Positions 13,584 to 20,756 of a DNA stretch of 20,916 bases are shown here, piece by piece (within the stretch, counting starts at the first letter, position 1; each line of letters begins with the position of its first letter). This DNA is from a virus. The notes under the pieces were generated by a model. That model saw only the letters and a program-made list of their open reading frames with translations, was not told the DNA's origin and ran no database searches. The stretch lies in IMG/VR virus record IMGVR_UViG_3300042388_000067, positions 1 to 20,916 of that record. The stretch is one strand, 5' to 3'. Both the position numbers and the translations under genes were made by a program.

Positions 13584-14254
13584 CCCCGAATCGCAAGGCT
13601 CTCCCCGCACGTCTTGAAGGCACGCCGCGCGGATTCACCGCCGTGATCACCGCAGAGACAATCGACCGGGACGGTGAGGTGCTTGTGCCGCAGGGCATGA
13701 ACGCCACCGAGTTCGAGCGCAACCCGGTGCTGTTCTGGAACCACGACTACTCGCAGCCTGTCGGCAAGAGCGCGGGACTGAAGCGCCGGGAGCGCGACAT
13801 CGTCGGAGAGTTCACGTTCGCGCAGCGGCCCGATGGCTACGTCGGCGAGTTCTTTCCTGAGGTCGCCGCCGCGCTGGTGGGACAGGGCATCGTGAACGGA
13901 GTCAGCGTCGGCTTCGTGCCGGAGGACGGCGGCGCGCGCCGCGCGACGGAGGTTGACCGGAAGAAGTACGGCGGCAACGTATCGACCGTGTTCTCGCGGT
14001 GGAAGTTGCTTGAGGTTTCGCTTGCTCCGCTGCAAGCGAATCCGGAGGCGCTCATCACCGCAGTCCGCAAGGGCGTCATGTCGCCAGTGGCCGCAAAGAA
14101 GTGGTTCGGCATCGAAGCGCCCAAGCGCGTTGTCGTGACGGTGAACGTCCCCGCGCTCTCAACCAAGACGAAGCGCGCGCCGATTGACGTAGACAGCATC
14201 GTCCGACGCGAGATCGCGCGGGCGAAGGGCGCGATCTACCTACCGCCCGGTTGA
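13580..14254 (+). CDS. HK97-family prohead protease (224 aa)
   Basis: This serine protease (family S78) processes the capsid and is usually lost at maturation. The histidine motif FWNHD (H55) and serine motif NGVSVGF (S109) are in order, and WKLLEVSLAP (E145) supplies the likely acidic residue. DRDGEVLVPQGM near the N-terminus is also typical of the family. ATG 13580 overlaps the portal-fusion stop. The C-terminal 60 residues are Lys/Arg-rich (KTKRAPIDVDSIVRREI) and may bind the shell or scaffold. The capsid gene directly downstream is the presumed substrate, particularly its N-terminal region. Confidence 0.93.
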   Translation: MTPNRKALPARLEGTPRGFTAVITAETIDRDGEVLVPQGMNATEFERNPVLFWNHDYSQPVGKSAGLKRRERDIVGEFTFAQRPDGYVGEFFPEVAAALVGQGIVNGVSVGFVPEDGGARRATEVDRKKYGGNVSTVFSRWKLLEVSLAPLQANPEALITAVRKGVMSPVAAKKWFGIEAPKRVVVTVNVPALSTKTKRAPIDVDSIVRREIARAKGAIYLPPG

Positions 14255-14319
14255 TCCTACGGCGAGTGCCTGAAAGACAACCTAGGGAAGAAGGCGACCG
14301 CGCAAGACGGAGTTTTCAC

Positions 14320-15681
14320 ATGAAGACCATGAACATCAGCGACTTCTCGACCGTGCTTGAGAAGGCCGCGAAGCAGAAGGGCGAAGCGGGCGTCATCGCT
14401 CAGAAGTCGCTCGTCCTTGAGAACTACATGATCGTTGACGAGGCTGGCATGGCCGTCGATCCGGCGTCGCTCGACGTCGTGATCAAGGCCGCAGCGCCCG
14501 CCGCTCCCGAAGTCGAGAACGACGGCGTCGATGCCGACGCGGTGGCCAAGGCCGTCCGCAAGTCGCTCGCGCAAGAAGTCCTCGCGTCGAAGTTCCACGT
14601 CCGCGCGGAGATCGCGAAGGACTGGGACACCGCTCGCACCTTCGGAGCCCTCAAGCACCTGAAGAGCAAGGAGACGGCGTACAAGATGGGCCGCTGGGTG
14701 CTTGGCTCCCTCGGCCACGTCAAGAGCGCCGAGTGGTGCAAGTCCAACGGCATCAGCATCGTCCGCATCAAGGGCAACGTCGAAGGCATCAATTCCTCGG
14801 GCGGCTTTGCCGTTCCGGACGAGTTCGAGACCGAGATCATCACCCTGCGCGAGCAGTACGGCGTCTTCCGTCGCAACGCCCGCGTCGTGCCGATGGGCAG
14901 CGACGTGAAGCGGCTTCCGAAGCGCGTCGGAACGTACACCGCCTACTTCGTCGGCGAGGCTCAGGCCATCACCGAGTCGCAGCAGACGATGGATCAGGTC
15001 CAGTTGGTCGCGAAGAAGTTGGGCATCGTCGGAACGATCTCCAGCGAACTCAACGAGGACAACGTGGTCAACCTCGGCGACGATCTCGCTGGCGAGATGG
15101 CCTACGCCTTCGCGCTCAAGGAAGATGACTGCGGCTTCAACGGCGACGGTACGTCTACGTTCGGCGGCATCGTCGGCCTTCTCAACTCGCTTACGGACGC
15201 CACCTATCAGGTGTCGGACGGCGGCGCGTCGGCGTACTCCGGCGTCGTCCTCGCGGAAATCTCGGCTGGTCTTGCGAAGTTGCCCGCTTGGGCGGCTCAG
15301 CGGAACAACATCAAGATCTTCTGCCCGAAGGCGGCGTACCACGGCGCGTTCGAGCGTCTTGCTGCATCGTCTGGCGGCGCGACCGCAGCGGAAGTCGCGG
15401 GCGGTCTGACCTCGCCTCGGTTCCTCGGATACCCGGTCGAGTTCACGCAGGTGATTCCGGCGACTCAGTCGGCTGGCGCGACCTTCGCGTACATCGGCGA
15501 CCTCGCGCAGGGCTGCATCTTCGGCGACCGTCGCCAGCAGGCGGTTGCGTTCTCCGACTCGGCGCTCAACGCGTTCGAGCAGGACGAGATCGCCTTCCGC
15601 GCAACCGAGCGGTTCGACATCGTGTGCGCGAACGTCGGCTCGGCCACGGCCTCCGGCGCTCTCGTCCGAATGACGCTCTGA
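14320..15681 (+). CDS. HK97-fold major capsid protein (453 aa)
   Basis: The best start is ATG 14320, with GGAG 7 bases upstream after a 65-base gap. Residues 1-95 are a charged, helical and Ala-rich segment resembling the HK97 delta (scaffolding) domain that the prohead protease removes. The shell fold follows, with GGFAVPDEFETEIITLREQY (161-180), RRNARVVPMGSDVKRLP, GTYTAYFVGEAQAITES, KKLGIVGTISSELNED and FNGDGTSTFGGIVGLLN, all hallmarks of Phage_capsid (PF05065). The end (ATERFDIVCANVG) is also typical. Whether the delta domain is cleaved cannot be seen, though the protease gene is adjacent. A GC hairpin lies just after the stop. Confidence 0.93.
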   Translation: MKTMNISDFSTVLEKAAKQKGEAGVIAQKSLVLENYMIVDEAGMAVDPASLDVVIKAAAPAAPEVENDGVDADAVAKAVRKSLAQEVLASKFHVRAEIAKDWDTARTFGALKHLKSKETAYKMGRWVLGSLGHVKSAEWCKSNGISIVRIKGNVEGINSSGGFAVPDEFETEIITLREQYGVFRRNARVVPMGSDVKRLPKRVGTYTAYFVGEAQAITESQQTMDQVQLVAKKLGIVGTISSELNEDNVVNLGDDLAGEMAYAFALKEDDCGFNGDGTSTFGGIVGLLNSLTDATYQVSDGGASAYSGVVLAEISAGLAKLPAWAAQRNNIKIFCPKAAYHGAFERLAASSGGATAAEVAGGLTSPRFLGYPVEFTQVIPATQSAGATFAYIGDLAQGCIFGDRRQQAVAFSDSALNAFEQDEIAFRATERFDIVCANVGSATASGALVRMTL

Positions 15682-15692
15682 TCCTCCCTCCT

Positions 15693-15729
15693 GCGGGGCG
15701 GGCCGGAAACCTCCTCCGGCCCGCCTCGC
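15693..15729 (+). terminator. Strong GC hairpin downstream of the capsid gene, without a T tract
   Basis: A stem of 15 base pairs (15693-15707 with 15715-15729, one G-U) closes a 7-base loop. The core of 11 pairs is perfect. No run of T follows (CCCACAATC), so a complete intrinsic terminator is not shown. It may partly stop transcription, pause polymerase, or protect the 3' end of the abundant capsid message. Confidence 0.55.
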
Positions 15730-15759
15730 TCCCACAATCAAACGCAGGAACATCCACCC

Positions 15760-16185
15760 ATGCGACAGAACAGCAAGTTTTCCATCGCCGCAATCGGAGC
15801 GACCAACGTCAGCACGCTGACCGCGTCCATCGACACTCGCGGCTTCTCCTTCGCGCGCATCTACTGCTTCGCGAACAGCACCGCTGCGGTCCACACGACC
15901 GCAGCCAACAACACGCTCGCCGAGAACGATGACAACAGCACGAACTGGACCACCATTTCGGCTGCTGGCTCCGGCACGGCGTACACCCCCACCGCCAGCA
16001 CCGTCTCGACGGCGCTCGCCAAGATCATCTACGAAGTGGATCTGCGCGGACGCAAGCGGTATCTCCGTCCGACGTTCGGACTGGGTGCGACCACCGAGCC
16101 GTTCATCGCGGTCGAGTTGTCCGAGCCCGCTGACGGTTGCGCGACCGCAGCCGAGATCGGCACTGCGAATCTCTCGCAGATCTGA
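15760..16185 (+). CDS. Small head protein, probable capsid decoration or minor head protein (141 aa)
   Basis: ATG 15760 has AGGAA at 15746-15750, 9 bases upstream. The N-terminus (SKFSIAAIGATNVSTLTASIDTRGFSFARIYCFAN) and the DLRGRKRYLRPTFG motif (about residues 94-107) are familiar from small beta-rich proteins found just after capsid genes, generally annotated as hypothetical or head decoration proteins. The sequence is Ala/Thr/Ser/Asn-rich with no signal peptide. It is flanked on both sides by GC hairpins, unlike any other gene in the window. This would allow its expression level to differ from its neighbours. The decoration role is inferred from position and composition. Confidence 0.7.
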   Translation: MRQNSKFSIAAIGATNVSTLTASIDTRGFSFARIYCFANSTAAVHTTAANNTLAENDDNSTNWTTISAAGSGTAYTPTASTVSTALAKIIYEVDLRGRKRYLRPTFGLGATTEPFIAVELSEPADGCATAAEIGTANLSQI

Positions 16186-16203
16186 CGGGACGATCCTCTG
16201 TAG

Positions 16204-16236
16204 GATGGGGCGGGGCGCTCGTCGCCTCGCCCCATC
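16204..16236 (+). terminator. Strong GC hairpin after the small head gene, without a T tract
   Basis: A 14-base-pair stem (16204-16217 with 16223-16236, one G-U) closes a CTCGT loop. It starts 18 bases after the stop and is followed by TTGGAGG rather than a T run. Together with the hairpin at 15693-15729 it brackets the head gene. Transcript-end stabilisation, partial termination or RNA processing are all possible. Confidence 0.5.
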
Positions 16237-16259
16237 TTGGAGGCAACAGGAGGAACAGC

Positions 16260-17294
16260 ATGGTTACAGAGGACGTGACGGAGTTCGGAGACGTGCTGGC
16301 GCGAGCCAGCGTCGGCAATGAGGTCGAGGTAGCGAAGGAATGCGCCGCGAGGCTGTCCGATGGACAGTGCGCGGCGTTCGTCGTTCCCGACTTTGACGCG
16401 GCTGTGGTCGCGTATCAGGACGGGTCGGGCAGCGTCGAGGAGATGGCGCTTGGGTCGGGCAAGTACGCAAGCCTGTGGAACCGCGAGAAGTTCTCGCGCG
16501 TCCTTGACATGGCGGGATTGCAGCGGCTCGGCGGCATTGAGCGGGACGGCGAGATGCTGCGCGCCGTCGTGCGGCGATTCGCGCTGCCGAGTCCGCGCCT
16601 TCCGATGTCCGACGTACAGGCGATCATGTCGCTGCCGCGCGTTGCGTGGACGGACACGATGGCCGCTACGCATCTCTCGTGCGCGAAACTCGGTATCGAC
16701 TTCCTCAAGTCCACCGGGGTATTTTGGGGCCAGTGCCTTGAGCGCATCATGGAGGAGGTCTGCGACCAGCCGAAGCGCAAGTACGTCCTGACCATCGACT
16801 TCGACTCGATCTTTGACGAGACGGACATCGTGCGGCTGTGGCAGATCATGGAGACGCGGCCAGACGTGGACGCGCTGTTCCCGCTTCAGATCGGGCGCGA
16901 CCGGAACAACGTGCTGCTGACCATGCTCGACTCGGACGGCAAGCGCCGGAAGCAGATCGACTCGCGCGAGTTCCACACGGACGCCATCGAATGCGAGACG
17001 GGACACATGGGGCTTACGCTGATCCGCACCGACGCACTGCGCCGGATGCCGAAGCCGTGGTTCCACTCTGCGCCGGACGCGGACAACCGATGGGGTCCGG
17101 CGAAGGTGGACGATGACATTTGGTTCTGGAAGAGATTCCGCGAGGCTGGCAACAAGGTCTGCGCTTCGCCGCGCGTGAGAATCGGACATCTCCAGTTGAC
17201 CGTGACGTGGCCCGGTGAACACCTCGAGGTCGTGAACCAGTGGAGCGGCGACTACACCAAGCACGGGAGGCCGGAGCGATGCAAGACGTACTGA
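16260..17294 (+). CDS. GT-A-type glycosyltransferase with an N-terminal extension (344 aa)
   Basis: The start is ATG 16260 behind AGGAGG. Residues 120-344 match a GT-A-fold transferase. The domain opens with AIMSLPRVAWTDTM, and YVLTIDFDSIF carries the nucleotide-sugar and metal-binding DxD (D180, D182). GHMGLTLIR (248-256) and DDDIWFWKRFREAGNKV (284-300) correspond to the acceptor-side loop and catalytic acid region. RIGHLQ (H310) supplies a likely metal ligand. Residues 1-118 are an extra mostly helical domain of unknown role. It lies among capsid and connector genes, which suggests modification of virion proteins, but a host-surface target is equally possible. It overlaps the next gene by 16 bases. 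Confidence 0.8.
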   Translation: MVTEDVTEFGDVLARASVGNEVEVAKECAARLSDGQCAAFVVPDFDAAVVAYQDGSGSVEEMALGSGKYASLWNREKFSRVLDMAGLQRLGGIERDGEMLRAVVRRFALPSPRLPMSDVQAIMSLPRVAWTDTMAATHLSCAKLGIDFLKSTGVFWGQCLERIMEEVCDQPKRKYVLTIDFDSIFDETDIVRLWQIMETRPDVDALFPLQIGRDRNNVLLTMLDSDGKRRKQIDSREFHTDAIECETGHMGLTLIRTDALRRMPKPWFHSAPDADNRWGPAKVDDDIWFWKRFREAGNKVCASPRVRIGHLQLTVTWPGEHLEVVNQWSGDYTKHGRPERCKTY

Positions 17295-17521
17295 CGGAAC
17301 TGCTGATCTGCGTCCGGAACTGCGCGGTGCATCAGGACGGCGTCGGGCGGCGCGAACTGCGTCCCGGTACGACGTTCAACGCGAACGCCACCACGGCTGA
17401 ACGGCTGGTGTCCGGAGGCTACGCGCGGCGGCTGATCGAGCCAGCGCCGCTGTTCGCGGATTCCACCTCGACTCCGAAACCGCCGAAGAAGTCGAGGACC
17501 GCACCCAAGCCGGAGAACTGA
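17279..17521 (+). CDS. Small hypothetical protein with a Pro/Lys-rich tail (80 aa)
   Basis: ATG 17279 follows GGGAGG at 17265-17270, and starts inside the glycosyltransferase gene. A longer frame from 17240 would overlap it even more and is less likely. Residues 1-55 are a compact segment (LTELLICVRNCAVHQDG, then RPGTTFNANATTAERLVSGGYAR). The last 20 residues are Pro/Lys-rich and disordered. In many phages a similarly sized protein lies between the capsid and the gp6-like connector. Its function is unknown. The stop overlaps the connector start as TGATG. Confidence 0.65.
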   Translation: MQDVLTELLICVRNCAVHQDGVGRRELRPGTTFNANATTAERLVSGGYARRLIEPAPLFADSTSTPKPPKKSRTAPKPEN

Positions 17522-18336
17522 TGGCTGTCGCCGCAACCTCGCTCGTCACCCTCGCAGACCTCAAGACGTTCCTCGGCGTCACGTCGGGAGGCACGGACAC
17601 GATTCTCGAGCAGTGCATCGACCGCGCGTCGAAGTGGGTCGAGTCGTACTGCGGGCGTCGTTTCACCGATGCGCGGGTGCAGGAGGTCTACGACACGTTC
17701 GGCCATGACCGGATCGTGCTGAAGAATCCTCCCGCCGAGAAGGTGTATTTCGTCGGGGCGCTCAAGCAGACGGTGCTGAGCGTCTACAGCATCGACCAAA
17801 GCGACGCCTTCGCGTCGATCTCGAACGACTCCACGTCCATCTACCTCAACCGACGCACCAGTGGCGGCACGGAGACGATCACGACGCTGTCGCTGACAAC
17901 CTACGACACGACGAACGAACTGGCCACGGCCATCAACGCCGTGGCAGGGTTCCGAGCCACGGCCAATCTCAACATCCCGTCCATGTACCTCGATGGCGTG
18001 GTGGGTCGGGATCTCCGGATCTCGGGTTGCCTGTTGCAAGGCTGGGTGTACTCGCTGTCGGATTACGGACTCGACGCCGAGCGCGGCATCATCTACGGCG
18101 ACTCGCTGTCCGGGTATCAGTCGGTGCTGGTGGACTACACGGGCGGCTACGCGACGATCCCCTACGACATCGTGCAAGCCACGCTGACGGTCGCTGCGCG
18201 GTTCTACCGCGACAGGACGCGAGACATGGGAATCGCCAGCGAGAGCCTTGGCGGGTACTCCTACAGCCGCCGCGCGGCAGCGGAGCAGCAGCAGGAGATC
18301 CGCGACCTCCTCGCGCAGTACCGGAGGATTCGTTGA
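17521..18336 (+). CDS. Head-tail connector adaptor, gp6/gp15-like (271 aa)
   Basis: The N-terminus (TLADLKTFLGVTSGGTDTILEQCIDRASKWVESYCGRRF) is the classical opening helix bundle of HK97 gp6 or SPP1 gp15-type adaptors. These form a ring beneath the portal. Residues about 60-205 hold an inserted beta-rich segment (KVYFVGALKQTVLSVYSI...TSIYLNRRTSGGTETIT). The C-terminus returns to the family pattern with YTGGYATIPYDIVQATLTVAARFYRDR and the SLGGYSYSRR loop. At 271 aa it is longer than simple adaptors (100-200), owing to this insert. Start and stop overlap the neighbours. Confidence 0.85.
   Translation: MAVAATSLVTLADLKTFLGVTSGGTDTILEQCIDRASKWVESYCGRRFTDARVQEVYDTFGHDRIVLKNPPAEKVYFVGALKQTVLSVYSIDQSDAFASISNDSTSIYLNRRTSGGTETITTLSLTTYDTTNELATAINAVAGFRATANLNIPSMYLDGVVGRDLRISGCLLQGWVYSLSDYGLDAERGIIYGDSLSGYQSVLVDYTGGYATIPYDIVQATLTVAARFYRDRTRDMGIASESLGGYSYSRRAAAEQQQEIRDLLAQYRRIR
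18323..18327 (+). promoter_or_regulatory. Ribosome binding site supporting a TTG start
   Basis: GGAGG lies 5 bases before TTG 18333, which overlaps the connector stop. There is no nearby ATG or GTG in the frame, so this sets the start of the head closure gene. Confidence 0.7.
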
Positions 18337-18719
18337 GCATCGGGGGCATCATCGCTCAGTTCGGGCGCTGCCTGTTCGTCTACCGTCCGGCGGTCGCGGT
18401 CGGCGCGGACGGTCAGGTGTCGCGCTCGTACGCGCGCGAGTTCACCGTGACGGGCTTCGTGCAGCCGGGGTCGCAGTCGAGCGACGTGGCGCAGGGCCGG
18501 ATGAACGGGCGCACGGCCACTACGATCTACGTCGAGGGCTGCGCGGACGTGGAGGTCGATGACGAGATCCACGACCGGATCGCTGGCACGGCGAACGTGA
18601 AGACGTGGCGCGTGACGGGCGTCACGAATCCGGGCTTGCTTGGCGACACCGGGGCCGCGCCGCACTTGAACCACACGGAGATCGAGTGCGTGGAGATCGA
18701 GCCGGAGGTGTCGCTGTGA
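18333..18719 (+). CDS. Putative head closure (stopper) protein (128 aa)
   Basis: The TTG start follows GGAGG with 5-base spacing and overlaps the preceding stop. The product is beta-rich: an N-terminal helix (IGGIIAQFGRCLFVYRP), strands (TVTGFVQPG, TTIYVEGCADVEVDDEI) and a closing region (VKTWRVTGVTNPG...HTEIECVEIEP). The strand VEVDDEIHDRIAGT followed by WRVTGV is typical of stopper proteins of the SPP1 gp16 / HK97 gp7 class. These sit between the adaptor and the tail and retain DNA in the head. The call rests on position and fold pattern. Confidence 0.7.
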   Translation: MSIGGIIAQFGRCLFVYRPAVAVGADGQVSRSYAREFTVTGFVQPGSQSSDVAQGRMNGRTATTIYVEGCADVEVDDEIHDRIAGTANVKTWRVTGVTNPGLLGDTGAAPHLNHTEIECVEIEPEVSL

Positions 18720-19231
18720 CTTCGTTCCAGTGGACTGGAGGCGGTCCCGGCGAGGTCACGCGCCGGGTTGACGATGGCGTGGCTCAGGGAATGGTCGGCG
18801 TCTCCGTGGTGCTGTCGAAGTTGATCCGCGACCAGTTGTCGAAGCCGGGAACCGGGCGGCGCTACCGAGTCGCGAAGGGGAAGAAGAAGGGCCGCAACGC
18901 GCGCGCGAAGGGATGGCACGTCGCCTCTGCTCCCGGCAATCCTCCGGCGGCGAACACTGGCCGACTGCGTGCGTCGTGGACGGTCGTTTCCAACGCCAAC
19001 ATTGGATCGACCACGACGAAGAACGAAGGATTTGCGTCTCTGAATCGAACTGGCAGCGCGCTTGTGCTGACGGTCGGATCGAATCTGAAGTACGCCGCCG
19101 CGCTTGAGTTCGGCAGCACGCGCGCGCGAATCGCGGCCCGTCCGTATATCCGGCCCGTCATCGCCGCGATGCAGGGCGAGGTAGAAGGCATCGTGTCGGA
19201 CGCCGTCGCCAAGCGCATGGGGAGGCCGTGA
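18716..19231 (+). CDS. Tail completion or neck protein, HK97 gp10-like (171 aa)
   Basis: The start is GTG 18716 (GGAGG at 18704-18708) overlapping the previous stop. After an N-terminal helix (VTRRVDDGVAQGMVGVSVVLSKLIRDQL) come a basic segment (RRYRVAKGKKKGRNARAKG), APGNPPAANTGRLRASW, and KYAAALEFGSTRARIAARPYIRPV. APGNPPxxxTGRLRxSW and YAxxLEFGT...ARPYIRP are the diagnostic signatures of the HK97-gp10 family. These proteins act at the head-tail joint. The stop overlaps the next gene's start region. Confidence 0.9.
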   Translation: MTSFQWTGGGPGEVTRRVDDGVAQGMVGVSVVLSKLIRDQLSKPGTGRRYRVAKGKKKGRNARAKGWHVASAPGNPPAANTGRLRASWTVVSNANIGSTTTKNEGFASLNRTGSALVLTVGSNLKYAAALEFGSTRARIAARPYIRPVIAAMQGEVEGIVSDAVAKRMGRP

Positions 19232-19620
19232 TGCAAGCGATTCTCGACGCGCTCAAGTCGCGCCTGTTCGCAACGTCGAGCCTGACCAACGTCGTTGGCC
19301 AGCGCATCTACCTCGATGCGGGTCCGGCGAACGCCGCGCTCCCGCTGCTCGTCTATCGCGCCACCAACATCGACGTCCAGCCGTACAACACGGCCACGCG
19401 CTACGTCGTGGACTTCGCGTTTACGTTCTACTTCGGCAACAGCGGGACGCAGGACATTCACACGGCGACCGCCGCGCTTGGGACCGCGCTCTCGACGTCC
19501 ACCTCGCCTACCGGGTTCGACCGATGCAAGTTCGTCCTGACATCGACGGGAGCGCCGTCATTCGCGGATGACGGTTGGACGATTGTTGTTGAGTACCGGG
19601 CTTTCGCCTTCGACACCTGA
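19231..19620 (+). CDS. Tail terminator-like protein (129 aa)
   Basis: ATG 19231 follows GGGGAGG with 5 bases. A GTG at 19228 would place the ribosome site too close. The N-terminal helix (MQAILDALKSRLFA) and the strand pattern (GQRIYLDAG...LPLLVYRATNIDVQPYN...YVVDFAFTFYFG) resemble the tail-terminator/DUF3168 fold (HK97 gp12-like or lambda gpU-like). Members cap the growing tail tube and join it to the head. Its place between the gp10-like gene and the tail tube fits this well. No enzyme motif is visible. Confidence 0.75.
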   Translation: MQAILDALKSRLFATSSLTNVVGQRIYLDAGPANAALPLLVYRATNIDVQPYNTATRYVVDFAFTFYFGNSGTQDIHTATAALGTALSTSTSPTGFDRCKFVLTSTGAPSFADDGWTIVVEYRAFAFDT

Positions 19621-19630
19621 GGAATAGATC

Positions 19631-20056
19631 ATGCCTATCAGCACCTACCTTTGCGGCAACGACGGATCAGTGACTCTCCCGGCTGGCGGCGAAGTCATTC
19701 AAGTCCGCACCTTCGCGGCGACGCTCGAGCGCGTCGAGAGCGAAACCACTGGCTTCAGCGACACCGGGCGTCGGCGTCGGCTTGGAATGCTTGACCTCAC
19801 TGGCTCGCTCACTGGCGTTCCCGGCGTCGGAACGGTCACGACCAGCGCGGCGACCAGTTGCGTCTTCCTTCAGACCGCAACCGCCGCGCTCACGCTGAAC
19901 CTCTTCGACGGAAGCGGAACCAGTGACGCGAAGATCAGCGCCAACTGCATCTTCAACGGCTTCGCGTTCAACGTGGACAAGACTGGCGACTCGACGCTGA
20001 CTTGCAACTTCAGCAACGGCGACGGCACGGCCCCCGTGATTTCTTGGCTGGTCTGA
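19631..20056 (+). CDS. Major tail tube protein (141 aa)
   Basis: ATG 19631 follows GAGGAATAGATC. The protein opens with a short strand (TYLCGNDGSVTLPAGGEVIQV) and ERVESETTGFSDTGRRRRLGMLDLTGSLTGVP, the SETTxF...GxxDxxGSxxG pattern of phage tail tube proteins. It continues with alternating beta-strands (LTLNLFDGSGTSDAKISANCIFNGFAFNV...). It would polymerise as hexameric rings to form the tube. The size is within the family range (130-260 aa). Its position directly upstream of the chaperone-type genes supports the assignment. Confidence 0.8.
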   Translation: MPISTYLCGNDGSVTLPAGGEVIQVRTFAATLERVESETTGFSDTGRRRRLGMLDLTGSLTGVPGVGTVTTSAATSCVFLQTATAALTLNLFDGSGTSDAKISANCIFNGFAFNVDKTGDSTLTCNFSNGDGTAPVISWLV

Positions 20057-20059
20057 CGC

Positions 20060-20329
20060 ATGACGATCCCGGCACAGGTGACAGAGGTATTCGCTCCGTC
20101 CGATTCGGACTGGGTCATCACCATCGCGTACCGCGATGGTGTTGTCCGTTCTCGCCGGATCAATCCGGGCCGGATCACGGAAGAACAGGCTGTGAACTTC
20201 GCGCTGGCGGCAGACAGGCGCACGGTCGTTGAGATCGCGTCTGTACAGGCTCGGCGCGCGTCGGATGTCGCGGTGGTCGCGACGGGAGCGGATGGATTTC
20301 TCGAACGCATGAGGAGGCTCAACGGATGA
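20060..20329 (+). CDS. Small hypothetical tail-region protein (89 aa)
   Basis: ATG 20060 starts 3 bases after the tail tube stop. The first part is beta-rich (TEVFAPSDSDWVITIAYRDGVVRSRRI) and the last half is helical, with an Arg-rich end (FLERMRRLNG). I recognise no family. It is sandwiched between the tail tube and the frameshifting tail chaperone, a place where some phages have an extra small assembly factor. The stop overlaps the next start as ATGA. Confidence 0.65.
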   Translation: MTIPAQVTEVFAPSDSDWVITIAYRDGVVRSRRINPGRITEEQAVNFALAADRRTVVEIASVQARRASDVAVVATGADGFLERMRRLNG

Positions 20330-20730
20330 TTCGCACGGCACAATGGGAGATCGCGGCTGCTGGCAGTTTCTACGTCGTAAAGCCGCTGACGGTGCGGCAG
20401 CGCCTTGCGCTGTCGGAGGACTTCGCGACCGAGCGCGCGAAGGCCGCAGCCGGGGACGCGGCCTTGGCCGGACTGCGCGGCGCGGAGGCTGCGGAGTTCG
20501 TTTCCGACGCCCGACGCCGCGCCTTGAACGTCTCGGCGCTGTGCCTCGACTGCTACTCGCTGCACGGTCAGATCCGCGTCCTGTCTGCGGCGCTTGGCGA
20601 CGTGGATACGGCGATGCGGTTCGTGCAGTCCGTCGCGCCGCGCGAGGCAACCAACGTCGCGCTTGAGGCGCTGGGCATCGACACCGACGCAATCGCCGCC
20701 GAAGAAGCAAAGCCCGCGTCGGGAAACTGA
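20326..20730 (+). CDS. Tail assembly chaperone, gpG-like zero-frame product (134 aa)
   Basis: ATG 20326 overlaps the previous stop (ATGA). The protein is mostly helical and Ala-rich (VRQRLALSEDFATERAKAAA; AALAGLRGAEAAEF; NVSALCLDCYSLHGQIRV) and ends in ASGN. It is identified chiefly by context: it follows the tail tube and ends at a heptamer GGGAAAC just before its TGA, with an open -1 frame beyond. This is the arrangement of lambda gpG and gpGT, which bind the tape measure protein during tail assembly and are made in a fixed ratio by frameshifting. Sequence similarity alone would not prove the function. Confidence 0.8.
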   Translation: MIRTAQWEIAAAGSFYVVKPLTVRQRLALSEDFATERAKAAAGDAALAGLRGAEAAEFVSDARRRALNVSALCLDCYSLHGQIRVLSAALGDVDTAMRFVQSVAPREATNVALEALGIDTDAIAAEEAKPASGN

Positions 20731-20756
20731 CAGCGCCTCGACGCACCGTCGAGCGC
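20721..20756 (+). promoter_or_regulatory. Programmed -1 ribosomal frameshift signal
   Basis: The slippery heptamer G-GGA-AAC (20721-20727) is in the zero frame of the gpG-like gene and touches its TGA stop (20728-20730). After five bases, a 10-pair stem with one bulged C (20733-20743 with 20747-20756) closes a CAC loop. Phase, spacing and hairpin position all fit a -1 signal. Confidence 0.85.

Noticed and set aside
14251-14319. TTGATC resembling a -35 box upstream of the capsid gene
   Set aside because: No plausible -10 hexamer lies 16-18 bases downstream, and the spacer is otherwise GC-rich. A capsid promoter is not supported by sequence alone.
14257-15894. 545-codon open frame on the minus strand opposite the capsid gene
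   Set aside because: It mirrors the capsid frame exactly, is full of Arg, Asp and Gly strings typical of reverse-complemented GC-biased codons, and has no recognisable domain. It is a shadow of the capsid gene.
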